From Lachnospiraceae bacterium (lineage in GTDB: Bacteria; Bacillota; Clostridia; Lachnospirales; Lachnospiraceae), in assembly GCA_022510525.1 (NCBI GenBank), contig JAFLTH010000001.1, positions 62,001-126,000 on the forward strand: 64,000 nt of DNA. Direction: 5' to 3'. Below are positions 18,074-26,363 of the stretch, in pieces. Positions within the stretch are counted from its first letter, which is position 1; every line of letters starts with the position of its first letter. The notes under the pieces were generated by a model, which was not told the origin of the DNA, searched no databases, and saw nothing but the letters and a program-made list of their open reading frames with translations. A program made the translations under genes and the position numbers.

Positions 18074-18956
18074 GTTAGTTTTTGGAAATGAACCTTATCT
18101 GCTCAATGCATACAGGGCAGAGATAGTCAAGGGAATCGCAATGCCGGAGTTTAATGTCATGGAAGCCGAACAGTTTACACAGATAGAAAGGGATTTTGCA
18201 AAGCAGATGCCATTTATGGGAAGCCGCAGAGTATTAATTGTGTCTTTGGAAAAATTGGTAGCAAATGAGCTTTTAGAAAAATACCTGAAAGATCCTGCGC
18301 CTAAGACGGATTTATATATTTTTGCAGAAGAGATAGATAAAAGGATTTCTCTGTATAAGAAATTTCCAAAAGAGGGTATAAAGCAGTTTGACAAGGATAT
18401 TGGTATACTGCAGAAATGGATTTTAGGGTACATAAAAAGGCAGAATTGCAAAATCACTAAGGACGCATACGATGAATTCCTTATGCGCATCAATTATGAA
18501 ATGGAGGATGTAAACTTATATCACGTAAAATCAGCATTGAGCCGTCTGTGTACTACGCAGGACGAAATAACAGCTGATCTGGTGCGGCGGCTGGTGCAGT
18601 CAAACGAGAAAGAGGATATATTCCAGTTGATATGCCTGATAGACAAGGGTAAGGTTACGGAATTATTTCATCAAGCAGATTTGATCATCCAGAATGGCAG
18701 CCAGAACGTTATAGGTACGCTTTCGCTCCTTTTGAGGAGTTATCGTATTTTGTATAAAGTCAATGTGTGTGGATGTTCCCTGCAGGATGTAGGTGTTCAT
18801 CAGAGGACATATATCCCGAAAATGACACTGGAGCAGGCTGACGCAGGTATTGACATCATTCAAAAGGCAGTAAATGGGATAAAAAACGGGAGATACGCAC
18901 AGGACTTTGCCTTCCGTCTGTGTTTATCACAATTGTGCCAATTAAAACAAAAATGA
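18063..18956 (+). CDS. DNA polymerase III delta subunit-like (HolA-like)
   Basis: Protein of 297 aa resembling HolA, the clamp-loader subunit that opens the sliding clamp. It starts KNELVFGNEPYL, where HolA proteins show a similar G-x-E-x-x-L motif, and has the alpha-helical middle and C-terminal third expected of the family, with a length near the usual 320-340 aa. Sequence match is moderate, so the role may be divergent. It overlaps the helicase gene by 11 bases and is the last gene of the operon before a strong terminator. An element-borne copy suggests self-directed replication. Confidence 0.75.
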   Translation: MKNELVFGNEPYLLNAYRAEIVKGIAMPEFNVMEAEQFTQIERDFAKQMPFMGSRRVLIVSLEKLVANELLEKYLKDPAPKTDLYIFAEEIDKRISLYKKFPKEGIKQFDKDIGILQKWILGYIKRQNCKITKDAYDEFLMRINYEMEDVNLYHVKSALSRLCTTQDEITADLVRRLVQSNEKEDIFQLICLIDKGKVTELFHQADLIIQNGSQNVIGTLSLLLRSYRILYKVNVCGCSLQDVGVHQRTYIPKMTLEQADAGIDIIQKAVNGIKNGRYAQDFAFRLCLSQLCQLKQK

Positions 18957-18980
18957 AATATAAACGTCCAATGGACGGGA

Positions 18981-19010
18981 AAGGCATCGCAGAAATGCGG
19001 TGCCTTTTTT
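18981..19010 (+). terminator. Terminator of the Rad52/Ubl operon
   Basis: An 11-bp stem (18981-18991 with 18996-19006, one G-T pair) followed by T-run, 25 bases after the HolA-like stop. It closes the 11-kb operon. Confidence 0.85.
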
Positions 19011-19123
19011 TAATATACGCTTATGGCTGAGGATGTCCTTACGCAATTTGGAGAAGGAGGAGATTATGATTTATTTAAAGATGCTCGGATGAGGTAGTGG
19101 AAAAACTCTCAGGAATATCAGAT

Positions 19124-19188
19124 TACGCCTAGATTGGATTGACATATATGATACTAGGAGTTTTACATTTCGTATCATGTGAGGCGTA
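19124..19188 (+). repeat. Nested inverted repeats
   Basis: TACGCCT (19124-19130) pairs with AGGCGTA (19182-19188), and inside it ATGATAC (19148-19154) pairs with GTATCAT (19172-19178). An eight-T run follows shortly after. It could be an RNA structure or a terminator for the converging alpha-CTD gene. No coding sequence lies here except an eight-codon ORF at 19066-19092. Confidence 0.45.
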
Positions 19189-19214
19189 GAATTCTCTTTT
19201 TTTTATTGCATAAA

Positions 19215-19601
19215 TCAGGTTGGAAGCGGGATATTGTATTCCTCGCATATCTTTTTGAGTTCCTGGAAGGTATTGGAACCAAGATTACGGAATTGTAAAA
19301 TTTCCTTGAGATTATACTTTGACAGACTTGATAAGTAATACACATCATGATTTGCCAAGACGTGCAATAACCGTTTGGTCATCGGAATATCATAAATGAA
19401 AATCTCACCTTCAGGGTGATGCAGGCATTCGAGAGGTATCAATTCATATATTATCTTCTCAAGTTCGCCATGCAGGAGGTTATGTTTCAAAGAAGAAAGA
19501 GAAATGTTATCTGCCTCAGTGATGTCCGTAATACCTATACTATATAAAAACTTTTCTGTTTTTTTGGAAATTGGTTTTTTTTGAATTGCATTTTTATACA
19601 T
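19215..19601 (-). CDS. RNA polymerase alpha-CTD-like protein
   Basis: Protein of 128 aa whose C-terminal 60 residues match the alpha-subunit C-terminal domain: VYYLSSLSKYNLKEILQFR followed by NLGSNTFQELKKI, a helix-hairpin-helix pattern that in RpoA binds DNA and activators. The N-terminal half looks like a degenerate copy of the same fold (YSIGITDITEAD...). It lacks the polymerase assembly domain, so it may be a stand-alone regulator that mimics or competes with alpha-CTD. It has its own direction, opposite to both neighbours. The SD before ATG 19601 is weak. Confidence 0.7.
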   Translation of the reverse strand: MYKNAIQKKPISKKTEKFLYSIGITDITEADNISLSSLKHNLLHGELEKIIYELIPLECLHHPEGEIFIYDIPMTKRLLHVLANHDVYYLSSLSKYNLKEILQFRNLGSNTFQELKKICEEYNIPLPT

Positions 19602-19720
19602 AAATCATGTCCTCAATCTTTGTAAGAGTTATGCTAATAAAATTGGAAGTATTTTAATACTAATACTAAGAGAAATAAATAAATAAGTCAAGGGAGAAGA
19701 GGGAATTGTATTGACGCAAA

Positions 19721-19876
19721 TTGACAAAAACTTAAAGCGTGTGCTAATATCTATTATAAATTCTTATTTCTTTATGGTAAAAGGCTTGTGCCAAATACCA
19801 GTATGAAAAATCCCCAGCAATGGGTTTATAATAGATATTACGTAGATGACATCTGGTTATACCGGATGTTTTTTTT
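19721..19876 (+). promoter_or_regulatory. Promoter and structured leader RNA (L3)
   Basis: TTGACA (19721-19726) and an extended -10 TGCTAATAT (TAATAT 19745-19750) form a promoter with an 18-base spacer. A perfect 16-bp inverted repeat, 19745-19760 with 19825-19840, begins at the -10 and encloses hairpins GGC-TTGT-GCC and CCCA-GCAA-TGGG (19813-19824, GNRA loop). A terminator ends the leader. The order matches the leaders at 7918 and 48917. Confidence 0.7.
19849..19876 (+). terminator. Leader terminator
   Basis: Eight-bp stem (19849-19856 with 19862-19869, one G-T pair) followed by eight T, placed only seven bases before the SD of the next gene, so it is likely an attenuator. Confidence 0.8.
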
Positions 19877-19897
19877 ATGGGAAAAGGAGGAAATCTT

Positions 19898-20497
19898 ATG
19901 TCAAAACGATGTGACAGTACGGTAGCTTTTTATTCGGACACAGATGCAGAAGCAATAAAGAGGATAAAGTGTGACCTAGAAGCGTGGTCGCAAGACAAGA
20001 AAGGATACAGTAAATTGAGCGATTATTTTCTTGCGCTTATTGGTGCTGAGGAATTGGTGGAGAAATTGCATTTGGAGTTCAGCAGCATAACCTATAATTT
20101 ACCGCAATACATCGAAATTGCAATGCATACGACCGATTTGCCGCCATGCGGTTTTTTTGATGTTGTGGCACACCATTATGGGGTAGAATATGTGTTCATA
20201 GCTGAAGAGCCTTGTACGGGATTGTTTATTAATACGGATATGAAAGGACGTTTTTTATTGCCTAATAAATATCGTGTCACATTTCTTTACGACCGTAGTT
20301 ATGGAGGAACCCCGTATGAAGAGATGCTAGAAGATGCTGAGGGATATCCTGCCTGCTTTAAGACAGAGGCAGAAATCGTAGATTTTTTCAAGTTATATGG
20401 TTTTAAAGTTGAGTCGTATGGTGATATCGAAAGCATCATAAATCCAGATTTTATATGTATTGATGTATTTGAAAGGGTGTATGTGACACGGCAATAG
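19898..20497 (+). CDS. Hypothetical protein, YubB/DUF1281-like, copy 1
   Basis: Protein of 199 aa. It shares with the protein encoded at 44302-44895 the blocks YGVEYVFIAEEP, FINTD followed by a YRV strand, and PYEEMLED, so the two are paralogues in different halves of the element. The opening CDSTVAFYS recalls the CS-N-T start of YubB/DUF1281 ferredoxin-fold proteins of plasmids, but I hold that loosely. AAGGAGG sits before ATG 19898, right after the leader terminator. Function unknown. Confidence 0.72.
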   Translation: MSKRCDSTVAFYSDTDAEAIKRIKCDLEAWSQDKKGYSKLSDYFLALIGAEELVEKLHLEFSSITYNLPQYIEIAMHTTDLPPCGFFDVVAHHYGVEYVFIAEEPCTGLFINTDMKGRFLLPNKYRVTFLYDRSYGGTPYEEMLEDAEGYPACFKTEAEIVDFFKLYGFKVESYGDIESIINPDFICIDVFERVYVTRQ

Positions 20498-20537
20498 ATT
20501 ATGTTATGAAGTAAATAAAAAGAAGGAGATTAAAGCG

Positions 20538-21137
20538 ATGGAAGAAAAGAAATTGATGTACAAAATTGACGGGCAGATGTGGCAGGTACAATTATATCCT
20601 GTCTATTATACATATAACAGGAGCCTGGGAATATGCTTGTGTAAAAAAGGCAGGAGTATTGATGATGAGGACACTCTTGAAATAACCCGCTGCCTTGATG
20701 CGCCGCAGACAAAAAATTGTGCGTATATAGACGTTAATAATTATGGCACGGACATTATAAAGTGGTTGGAAAAGAATAAGTTGGGAAAAGTAACCGGGCA
20801 GGAAGTGCAGTCTGGCTTTGTGACTTATCCGGAGTTTATGTTTGATGAAAGCATACTGCAGGACTATACGAACGAGCATTACGCGCAATATCTTAAATGG
20901 CAGAAGGAATTGAATGAGGATCAGGAATTCCTTATCCGAAGCTGTAATATGTGTCAGAAAGAAATTCCTTTGATCGTAAGCAAAAAAGCGGCAGCACAGT
21001 ATCGCGAATACCAGCAAGGTGTACCATATTTGATACAGAACATTTTTCCGGAATTAAGCAATGGAGAAAGGGGACTATTGGCGCGCGGGCAAGGTATGTG
21101 CGAGAAATGTTTCAAAAAAATGTTTGATTTGTTCTGA
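20538..21137 (+). CDS. Hypothetical protein with zinc-ribbon end
   Basis: Protein of 199 aa. The first 90 residues resemble DUF4313-type accessory proteins (IDGQMWQVQLYPVYY then LGICL). The C-terminal third has a CNMCQKE...CEKCF pair, so two CxxC knuckles could bind zinc. AGAAGGAG precedes ATG 20538. It lies 40 bases after the DUF1281-like gene and ends at a terminator, so the two form a short operon behind leader L3. Function unknown. Confidence 0.72.
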   Translation: MEEKKLMYKIDGQMWQVQLYPVYYTYNRSLGICLCKKGRSIDDEDTLEITRCLDAPQTKNCAYIDVNNYGTDIIKWLEKNKLGKVTGQEVQSGFVTYPEFMFDESILQDYTNEHYAQYLKWQKELNEDQEFLIRSCNMCQKEIPLIVSKKAAAQYREYQQGVPYLIQNIFPELSNGERGLLARGQGMCEKCFKKMFDLF

Positions 21138-21164
21138 AATAAAATTAAATAAATGGAGTGGTAA

Positions 21165-21190
21165 GGGCGTCTAAGGACGCCCCTTTTTTT
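21165..21190 (+). terminator. Terminator of the 19.9-21.1 kb operon
   Basis: GGGCGTC / GACGCCC stem with loop TAAG and seven T. Confidence 0.88.
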
Positions 21191-21209
21191 GTAGAGAGAG
21201 ATTGTAAAG

Positions 21210-21607
21210 ATGGAATTGAAACACTATGTTGTTGACAGTACAAAACATTTTTGCAGTATGTTGATATGGATTCTATCAAAAGTGATATGCTAAAGAAGGA
21301 TCAGGAATGGCTGCAACTGAGAATGCGTTTGGTTTTTGATCATAAGTCTGTGCAGGACAACAAAGAAAGGATTAGGACATTCTTCTATAAAGATGGGGTG
21401 CATATTATGTTGACATGCTGCACAGGCATTTCCAGTAAGCAGGAAGAATTGAGGCGAATGGTATCTGCCGAACTGATGGAACACTTTACTGAATTGATGT
21501 ACCATAGCAATGATCTAGACAATGAGATGGATTATCCAATCTTCTTCCTAATAAAAAGTAAAGTATCCTCAGTTAGGAGCCTGTCTGATGATGAGTATGA
21601 GGTATAA
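21210..21607 (+). pseudogene. Hypothetical gene with a one-base frameshift
   Basis: ATG 21210 opens a frame MELKHYVVDSTKHF that leaves the coding frame at the five-T run 21248-21252. With one more T the frame joins a 118-codon ORF (LQYVDMDSIKSDMLKK...) that has no good start of its own. The repaired protein would be about 132 aa and helical, of unknown function. The change is either a homopolymer error in the assembly or true inactivation. Confidence 0.5.
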
Positions 21608-21911
21608 GACATGGAATCCAAAGGAGATGGTGAACTTGTATTTTTTCCATGTACATATCCAAGTCGAAAGCTGGTGAGCAGTATTTAGATAGTCTGAATG
21701 ATTCCAATATAGTCGATAAGGAGGGAGGCTAAAAACAGATTTTTAGTGCGTGCCAAAGCGTAATGGCGCATCGCGGATATGGTATGGGAAGGAGATTATT
21801 TTTGGGGGTTATAACAACGTAATACTTTCAATGTACATAAATTTAGCCTGATGTAAGAATAATATAGGGGGAATTTATGGTAAAATCAAAATTAGATAGT
21901 AGGAGGATATT
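21608..21911. other. Non-coding spacer
   Basis: About 300 bases with only short broken reading frames. An SD-like AAGGAG near 21620 leads to a 16-codon ORF that I do not trust. No structured motif was seen. Confidence 0.4.
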
Positions 21912-22283
21912 ATGGATAAATACGAAGAATTGATAGCAGTTTTTTCAGATATTTTAAAGGAATCTCAGGATTATCATATTGCACATATATATCATGCGGG
22001 CTATGTAGCTGTTGTTGGCGAGATCGATGTTGCAAATCACAAAAATTCAACTACATTTTTCGTAGACGAATTTTTTGACGCGCCTGAAAAAATGGCAGAG
22101 AGCCTGTTAAGAAACTGGAGGTGGCAATGGTTTTACAGACATAAGCAGAATGTCGGAAAGATGGATTATAAAGATATTCAGGAACTGGATAAGGATGTGC
22201 CTGAGGATCTGAAAGAGGATTATCTGCGCCAGTTACAGGAATTGGAGCAGAAAATAGATGCCATATTGGGAACTCCCGCGTAA
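21912..22283 (+). CDS. Hypothetical protein
   Basis: Protein of 123 aa with TAGGAGGA before ATG 21912. It is acidic and ends in a coiled helix (RQLQELEQKIDA). A middle segment is rich in Trp and Arg (NWRWQWFYRH). It lacks a signal peptide or membrane segment. I do not recognise the family. It stands alone, with non-coding DNA on both sides. Confidence 0.7.
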   Translation: MDKYEELIAVFSDILKESQDYHIAHIYHAGYVAVVGEIDVANHKNSTTFFVDEFFDAPEKMAESLLRNWRWQWFYRHKQNVGKMDYKDIQELDKDVPEDLKEDYLRQLQELEQKIDAILGTPA

Positions 22284-22314
22284 CTATTCATAAAATCAGT
22301 ATAATAAAGTTTTG

Positions 22315-22357
22315 AGGCTGTCGCATTAAAGATTGATTAAATCTTAGATGCGGCAGC
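22315..22357 (+). terminator. Long hairpin after the 123-aa gene
   Basis: GCTGTCGCAT (22317-22326) pairs with ATGCGGCAGC (22348-22357), with a further AAGATT/AATCTT pairing inside. ATATTTTT follows. It may end transcription of the gene upstream, and its left arm is also one half of the 14-bp repeat pair that reappears at 24374. Confidence 0.55.
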
Positions 22358-22602
22358 ATATTTTTGCTTATTTTGGATGTAATTCAGTACGCTCAGACTG
22401 CTCTATACCCTATAAAGCAATTCTAAGCTTTCCAATATGTACGTCAGAGCAAAAAGTTGTACATTAACAAATCGTTATTTACTTATTTTAGGGAACAGAA
22501 TAAAATATTTTTAGTTAATGAGGAGCCTTTACTCATAAGAGTAAAAAGATGGATTGTTTAGCAGTAAATGAAAAAGCGCTGGATTTTAAAGTCAAAATGG
22601 AG

Positions 22603-22714
22603 ATGAATACAGTGAAAAAAGTTTTTGATAATATATGCTATTATAATTGCAATCATAGTTGTGTATTATTTGTTATTAAAAATTGGAAGGTATAGTAATC
22701 AATCAAGTGAGTAA
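22603..22714 (+). pseudogene. Small membrane-protein remnant
   Basis: From ATG 22603 the frame reads MNTVKK. Removing one A from the run before 22621 gives FLIIYAIIIAIIVVYYLLLK, a single transmembrane segment, then a stop at 22712. No strong SD. The rest of 22358-22916 shows no gene. Confidence 0.3.
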
Positions 22715-22916
22715 AAGATATTGGAGAATTTATTGGATGGTGAGGTGATGGAATGCATTGAAATTAAACGCATTTTTATAATGCAGAAAGTTTGATATAA
22801 GTGGGATAAGGTGGAAAGGAGATGAGAGAATAACGATAAGTACGTGCAAAATTGATTATGAAAATCGTATATATAACGTTTAATGTATTTATATTGAAGA
22901 AAGCGAGGAAATATTT

Positions 22917-23555
22917 ATGAGTAAAAAAGTGAATTTGTTAAAAAGTATTGGTGTTTTGTGTTTAGTAGTATCATTATCTGTGTCAATTGTTTCACCACCA
23001 GTATTTGCGTCTGAAAGTATGCGCTCAGCAGATACAAGTACGGCAAGTAAAGTGGTTGCGTATACAAGTGATGAACATACGGTAGAAATGGAAGGGTTTG
23101 AAGAGTTTTGCGCGCAAATAATGCTCGGTGATACTCTTCAGGAAGGGGAAGAACGTGTTCTTGGTACATTGAACGGAGAAGAATTTTGTGTAAGAGTAAC
23201 AGATGTTACGAAATCTTCACCCTCCACCTATGCATCAGAAGAAAAAGCGTCAGCGGTATTTACTTTTTATACGAAGAAAATATTTGGGTATCAAAAAGAT
23301 TTATTAATAGTGACAGCAGAGTGTACTTGGATAAAAGGAAGTAAAATTGTTAATTTTAAATGCACGTATGATAGATTGGTATCGGATATATATTGTTCGT
23401 GGAATGATAATTTCACAAAAGCAACTGAAACACTTCATAACCTTGGATTAGATATAACATACGGAGGAGATTCTCAGTTAGTCATTTTTTTCGCGGGTTT
23501 ATCTGCGGATAGACAAAAAGTTAATCTGACTTGTTCAAAAGATTATGAACTCTAA
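22917..23555 (+). CDS. Secreted hypothetical protein
   Basis: Protein of 212 aa with a clear signal peptide: Lys-rich start, hydrophobic core SIGVLCLVVSLSVSIV and a likely cut after VFA at about residue 31. The mature part is about 180 aa, beta-rich, with four Cys (two close to each other in the middle), and has no family I recognise. GAGGAAA precedes ATG 22917. It overlaps the next gene by 11 bases, so the two are made together, perhaps as a surface pair. Base composition is AT-richer than the surrounding operons. Confidence 0.72.
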   Translation: MSKKVNLLKSIGVLCLVVSLSVSIVSPPVFASESMRSADTSTASKVVAYTSDEHTVEMEGFEEFCAQIMLGDTLQEGEERVLGTLNGEEFCVRVTDVTKSSPSTYASEEKASAVFTFYTKKIFGYQKDLLIVTAECTWIKGSKIVNFKCTYDRLVSDIYCSWNDNFTKATETLHNLGLDITYGGDSQLVIFFAGLSADRQKVNLTCSKDYEL

Positions 23556-23937
23556 AAAAAGACTTTTCCTGATTTTGGGATGCTGCACCCTTATCGTAGT
23601 TATAACAATAATGGGTATTATGTTAAGGGAAAGTAGCTCTTTTCAGGAAAGGGAAAAGGCTAATAGATATTGTATAGACGATATGGATACAAACAATGAT
23701 AAGGATAGTTTATATTTTGATTACATTGTAGCAGTATTGGTTGAGACGATCAAAAACGAGAATGGAGTTATGGATTGTAAAATTAACTTAAATTATTCAA
23801 ATGGCGAAATTGTTTCTGCTAATGTTAGTGTAGTTGCTGAGGGTGATGAGATTAATATTTCAGAAACAAATATATTGGATTATGTTTCTCAATCATTAGA
23901 GATTTCTACAGAAGATATCATATTGTCATATGATTAA
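23545..23937 (+). CDS. Membrane-anchored hypothetical protein
   Basis: Protein of 130 aa with one N-terminal transmembrane segment (about 7-27) and an external domain of about 100 aa. The domain has a repeated strand-turn pattern (CKINLNYSNGEIVSANVSV) that suggests a small beta fold. I cannot name the family. It overlaps the secreted-protein gene and is followed by a terminator. Confidence 0.7.
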   Translation: MNSKKRLFLILGCCTLIVVITIMGIMLRESSSFQEREKANRYCIDDMDTNNDKDSLYFDYIVAVLVETIKNENGVMDCKINLNYSNGEIVSANVSVVAEGDEINISETNILDYVSQSLEISTEDIILSYD

Positions 23938-23965
23938 GTGTTGTTATATATGTATTCGAGTATCG

Positions 23966-23990
23966 AAGGGGGGCATCGCTCCCCTTTTTT
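23966..23990 (+). terminator. Terminator of the exported pair
   Basis: G-rich/C-rich stem around loop CATCGCT, followed by six T. Confidence 0.8.
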
Positions 23991-24305
23991 AATATATTAT
24001 AGAGGTTATTGCTATAAATGTTAGTTTTAAAACTGAGTTTGTTATTAATCAAAATAAGGTCAACTTTAAATCATGCTTGTTATTTATACCCTTGGTTGTA
24101 GCAGGAAAGTCATCTATAATTATATATTAGTTCAAATAAAGCAGCTTCACAATATAATAACATATGTGATTTAATGGGGAATATCAATATTTTATTAATC
24201 ATTATTGCTCTATAATTATTACCTTATAATTATAAATATTTATAATAGAGAGGTACAGTTATTATGGGAAGACTATACCTTTTGGAATGTTAGAATTTTT
24301 ACACC

Positions 24306-24336
24306 AAGAGTCGGGCTTTTCAAAGCCCTGGCTCTT
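24306..24336. terminator. Hairpin between converging genes
   Basis: AAGAG-C-GGGCTTT pairs with AAAGCCC-GCTCTT with two small bulges; T-rich on the plus side and TTT on the minus side. It can end the agr operon from the right. The other sequence between 23991 and 24403 is AT-rich with no gene seen. Confidence 0.55.
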
Positions 24337-24403
24337 ACTTTTTGACATAAAAGTACTACCGTGTTAATTTCTATTTAATGCGACAGCATCCTTATATATA
24401 TAT

Positions 24404-24967
24404 TTACGAATATTGAATTTTACCTATAATCAAGGATATAGACATCAAAGTAAAGACGAGCGCTTCTAATAGCAGATATCTTGTGTTGTTTGATAGCAAA
24501 AAGACTACAAATATGGTAAGGCTCATAAGCAGAATGATGTTAGCACGTTTGTTAAAAAATAGATTATCCTCCTCGTCAACGTACCGGTTAGGGTGGTCCA
24601 CAGATCCTATCACTTTGATTATCGCTAAAGAAATGAGGTACAAAATACACGAAAACAGCGGTGTCGCCGAAAAATACTTTACGATGCATAGGATGCCTGC
24701 TAAGGACAGACAGGATAAAAGTAAACAGGAAATATAATGCTCCATGTGAAAACCGCCTGAATAGGCGCGTAAGGGGATAAAAAAGAGGAAAAATGCAATG
24801 CATTCAAGCTTCATACCCAATAAAACGGCAATAATGATACTGCATATAATATTTATGGCAAGTTCTAGAAAACTCTGAAAGCCGTACTGGTAAATCTCAA
24901 ACTCGCTTTCCTCGATAACGTCTTTTGCGAGTATATAATCCGTTAATTTTCTGGATAATCGTTCCAT
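24404..24967 (-). CDS. agrB: AgrB-type peptide-processing membrane protease (locus 1)
   Basis: Integral membrane protein of 187 aa that should cut and cyclise the AgrD precursor peptide. It has the family motif RAYSGGFH (catalytic His), a Cys in the following helix region (HYISCLL) and about four to five membrane segments; length is normal for AgrB. AAGGAGAATGGG precedes ATG 24967. It is the last gene of a minus-strand operon after the XRE, AgrA-like and AgrC-like genes. Its likely substrate, AgrD, is encoded 3 kb away in the other direction at 27876. Confidence 0.85.
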   Translation of the reverse strand: MERLSRKLTDYILAKDVIEESEFEIYQYGFQSFLELAINIICSIIIAVLLGMKLECIAFFLFFIPLRAYSGGFHMEHYISCLLLSCLSLAGILCIVKYFSATPLFSCILYLISLAIIKVIGSVDHPNRYVDEEDNLFFNKRANIILLMSLTIFVVFLLSNNTRYLLLEALVFTLMSISLIIGKIQYS

Positions 24968-25049
24968 ACTCCCATTCTCCTTTATACAGCAAATGTACTC
25001 AAATCTTCCTTAATTATAATAGCACTCGTTATAAATACGGGTTTCCGCG

Positions 25050-26363
25050 TCATTTTTTCTCTTTAGCGCCGTACATCACTACCGATACCTTAAATACACC
25101 ATTCCGGCTCTCCGCATCCACCTGTCCGTGGTAGGCTTCCACCGCCTGTTCCACAGAGGACAGTCCCAACCCGTGACTCCTGCAATCTTTTTTTGTGGTG
25201 ATGTATTTCCCGGCACGATCTTTCTTTCGTTCCCCACGGTAGGGATTTATGACAACCAGCATGAGGACTTCCTTCTCATACGAGGCATCCAGCGTTATAT
25301 AGCGATTTCCTTCCTCTATTTCCCGGCATGCCTCCAGTGCATTGTCCAGCAGGTTCCCAAGCACGATGGTAAGGTGTCCGCCCCGGAAGGGCAGTTCGGC
25401 AGGCAGGAACACGTTGGCGACAAAGGTGATGCCCTCCGCTTTGGCGATACCGCATTTATGGTTCACAAGGTTGTCCACAATGATATTACCCGTGCAAGAA
25501 ACGTCATTTGTCCGACGATTCAGAGACTCCTGTAGTATCCCGCGCACGTATTCTTCCGCCTGTCTTGTGTCATTCACCTGCAGCATTCCCAGAAGACTCG
25601 ACATATGGTTCTTCATGTCGTGCCGCAGCTTCCGCATCTCTGTATCGTATTCCGTTCGCTCCTGTGCCTGCCTGTTCAGAAGATCAAGCTCCTGTTCATA
25701 GAGCAGGTTCTTCTCTTGTGCCTCTGCATCGTCCACCATATGGTCATAGACTTCAAATATCATATAAATCAGTATGAGGAGCAGTAGGCTTGAGATGATG
25801 GCAAAGACGTCGTACTCCTTATGCTGTGATGTTATCAGGAAGATGTTGTGCATCAGGTAGATGCTGCCGGCGGGGACAGAGAGGACTGCCACGGCGTATT
25901 GAAACGGTATGTCCATTCGCTCCATTCGCTCCATACGTTTCACATAGTGTCTCGCGATGACGGCAAGGAAAAACATGAGCATCTGTGAGATTACCGTCCC
26001 TGCCGTCCGCTGTTCCCATCCATCCATTCCGATCAGACTGAGGACGATACCTGTAATGATCTCCACAAGCATCCACACGGCGCATATCAGCATTGAGAAG
26101 ATGCAGAGCCTTTTCAGGCTTGCCTTATAGGAAACAGAACTGATTATAAGCACAAGCGCTACATTGAGGGAGAGCATTACTGGCGGAGGTATGGTGATTC
26201 CCAACACGGGAATTGTCTGCAGGATATAGTAGATGGTCCACGCTGCGAACCGGAACGGATTTCCGGATGGCTGGGAAAAAAAGGTTTTCATGAACTTGTG
26301 CAAGATGAGCAGATAAAAACACGATGTAAACAGATTGCCAACATAAACACACACCAGATTCAC
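25050..26363 (-). CDS. agrC: AgrC-like GHKL sensor kinase (locus 1)
   Basis: Protein of 437 aa: about six membrane helices in the first 200 residues, a coiled linker, then a kinase domain with the His in RKLRHDMKNH, an N-box LGNLLDNALEAC and a glycine motif GLGLSSVEQAVE. This is the layout of peptide-sensing AgrC kinases. It overlaps the AgrA-like gene by four bases and is followed by AgrB. The likely ligand is the cyclic peptide derived from the AgrD at 27876. Confidence 0.85.
   Translation of the reverse strand: MNLVCVYVGNLFTSCFYLLILHKFMKTFFSQPSGNPFRFAAWTIYYILQTIPVLGITIPPPVMLSLNVALVLIISSVSYKASLKRLCIFSMLICAVWMLVEIITGIVLSLIGMDGWEQRTAGTVISQMLMFFLAVIARHYVKRMERMERMDIPFQYAVAVLSVPAGSIYLMHNIFLITSQHKEYDVFAIISSLLLLILIYMIFEVYDHMVDDAEAQEKNLLYEQELDLLNRQAQERTEYDTEMRKLRHDMKNHMSSLLGMLQVNDTRQAEEYVRGILQESLNRRTNDVSCTGNIIVDNLVNHKCGIAKAEGITFVANVFLPAELPFRGGHLTIVLGNLLDNALEACREIEEGNRYITLDASYEKEVLMLVVINPYRGERKKDRAGKYITTKKDCRSHGLGLSSVEQAVEAYHGQVDAESRNGVFKVSVVMYGAKEKK

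Larger units (their letters stand above)
22317..24387. repeat. 14-bp inverted repeats flanking a 2-kb module
   Basis: GCTGTCGCATTAAA at 22317-22330 has its exact reverse complement at 24374-24387. Between them lie the exported-protein pair 22917-23937 and AT-rich DNA. The pair could be ends of a small non-autonomous mobile element, but the left arm also forms a local hairpin and there is no transposase, so the call is tentative. Confidence 0.4.

Noticed and set aside
19066..19092. Eight-codon ORF with a strong SD, followed after TGA by a GSGKT-like frame
   Set aside because: A stop codon separates the two parts, no homologous gene is recognised, and nested inverted repeats overlap the second part. 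Probably chance or a remnant.
24257..24340. Minus-strand 28-codon ORF considered as AgrD for agr locus 1
   Set aside because: It overlaps a terminator-type hairpin, has no SD, and the Cys is not followed by the QPK-type tail. The peptide at 27876 fits much better.
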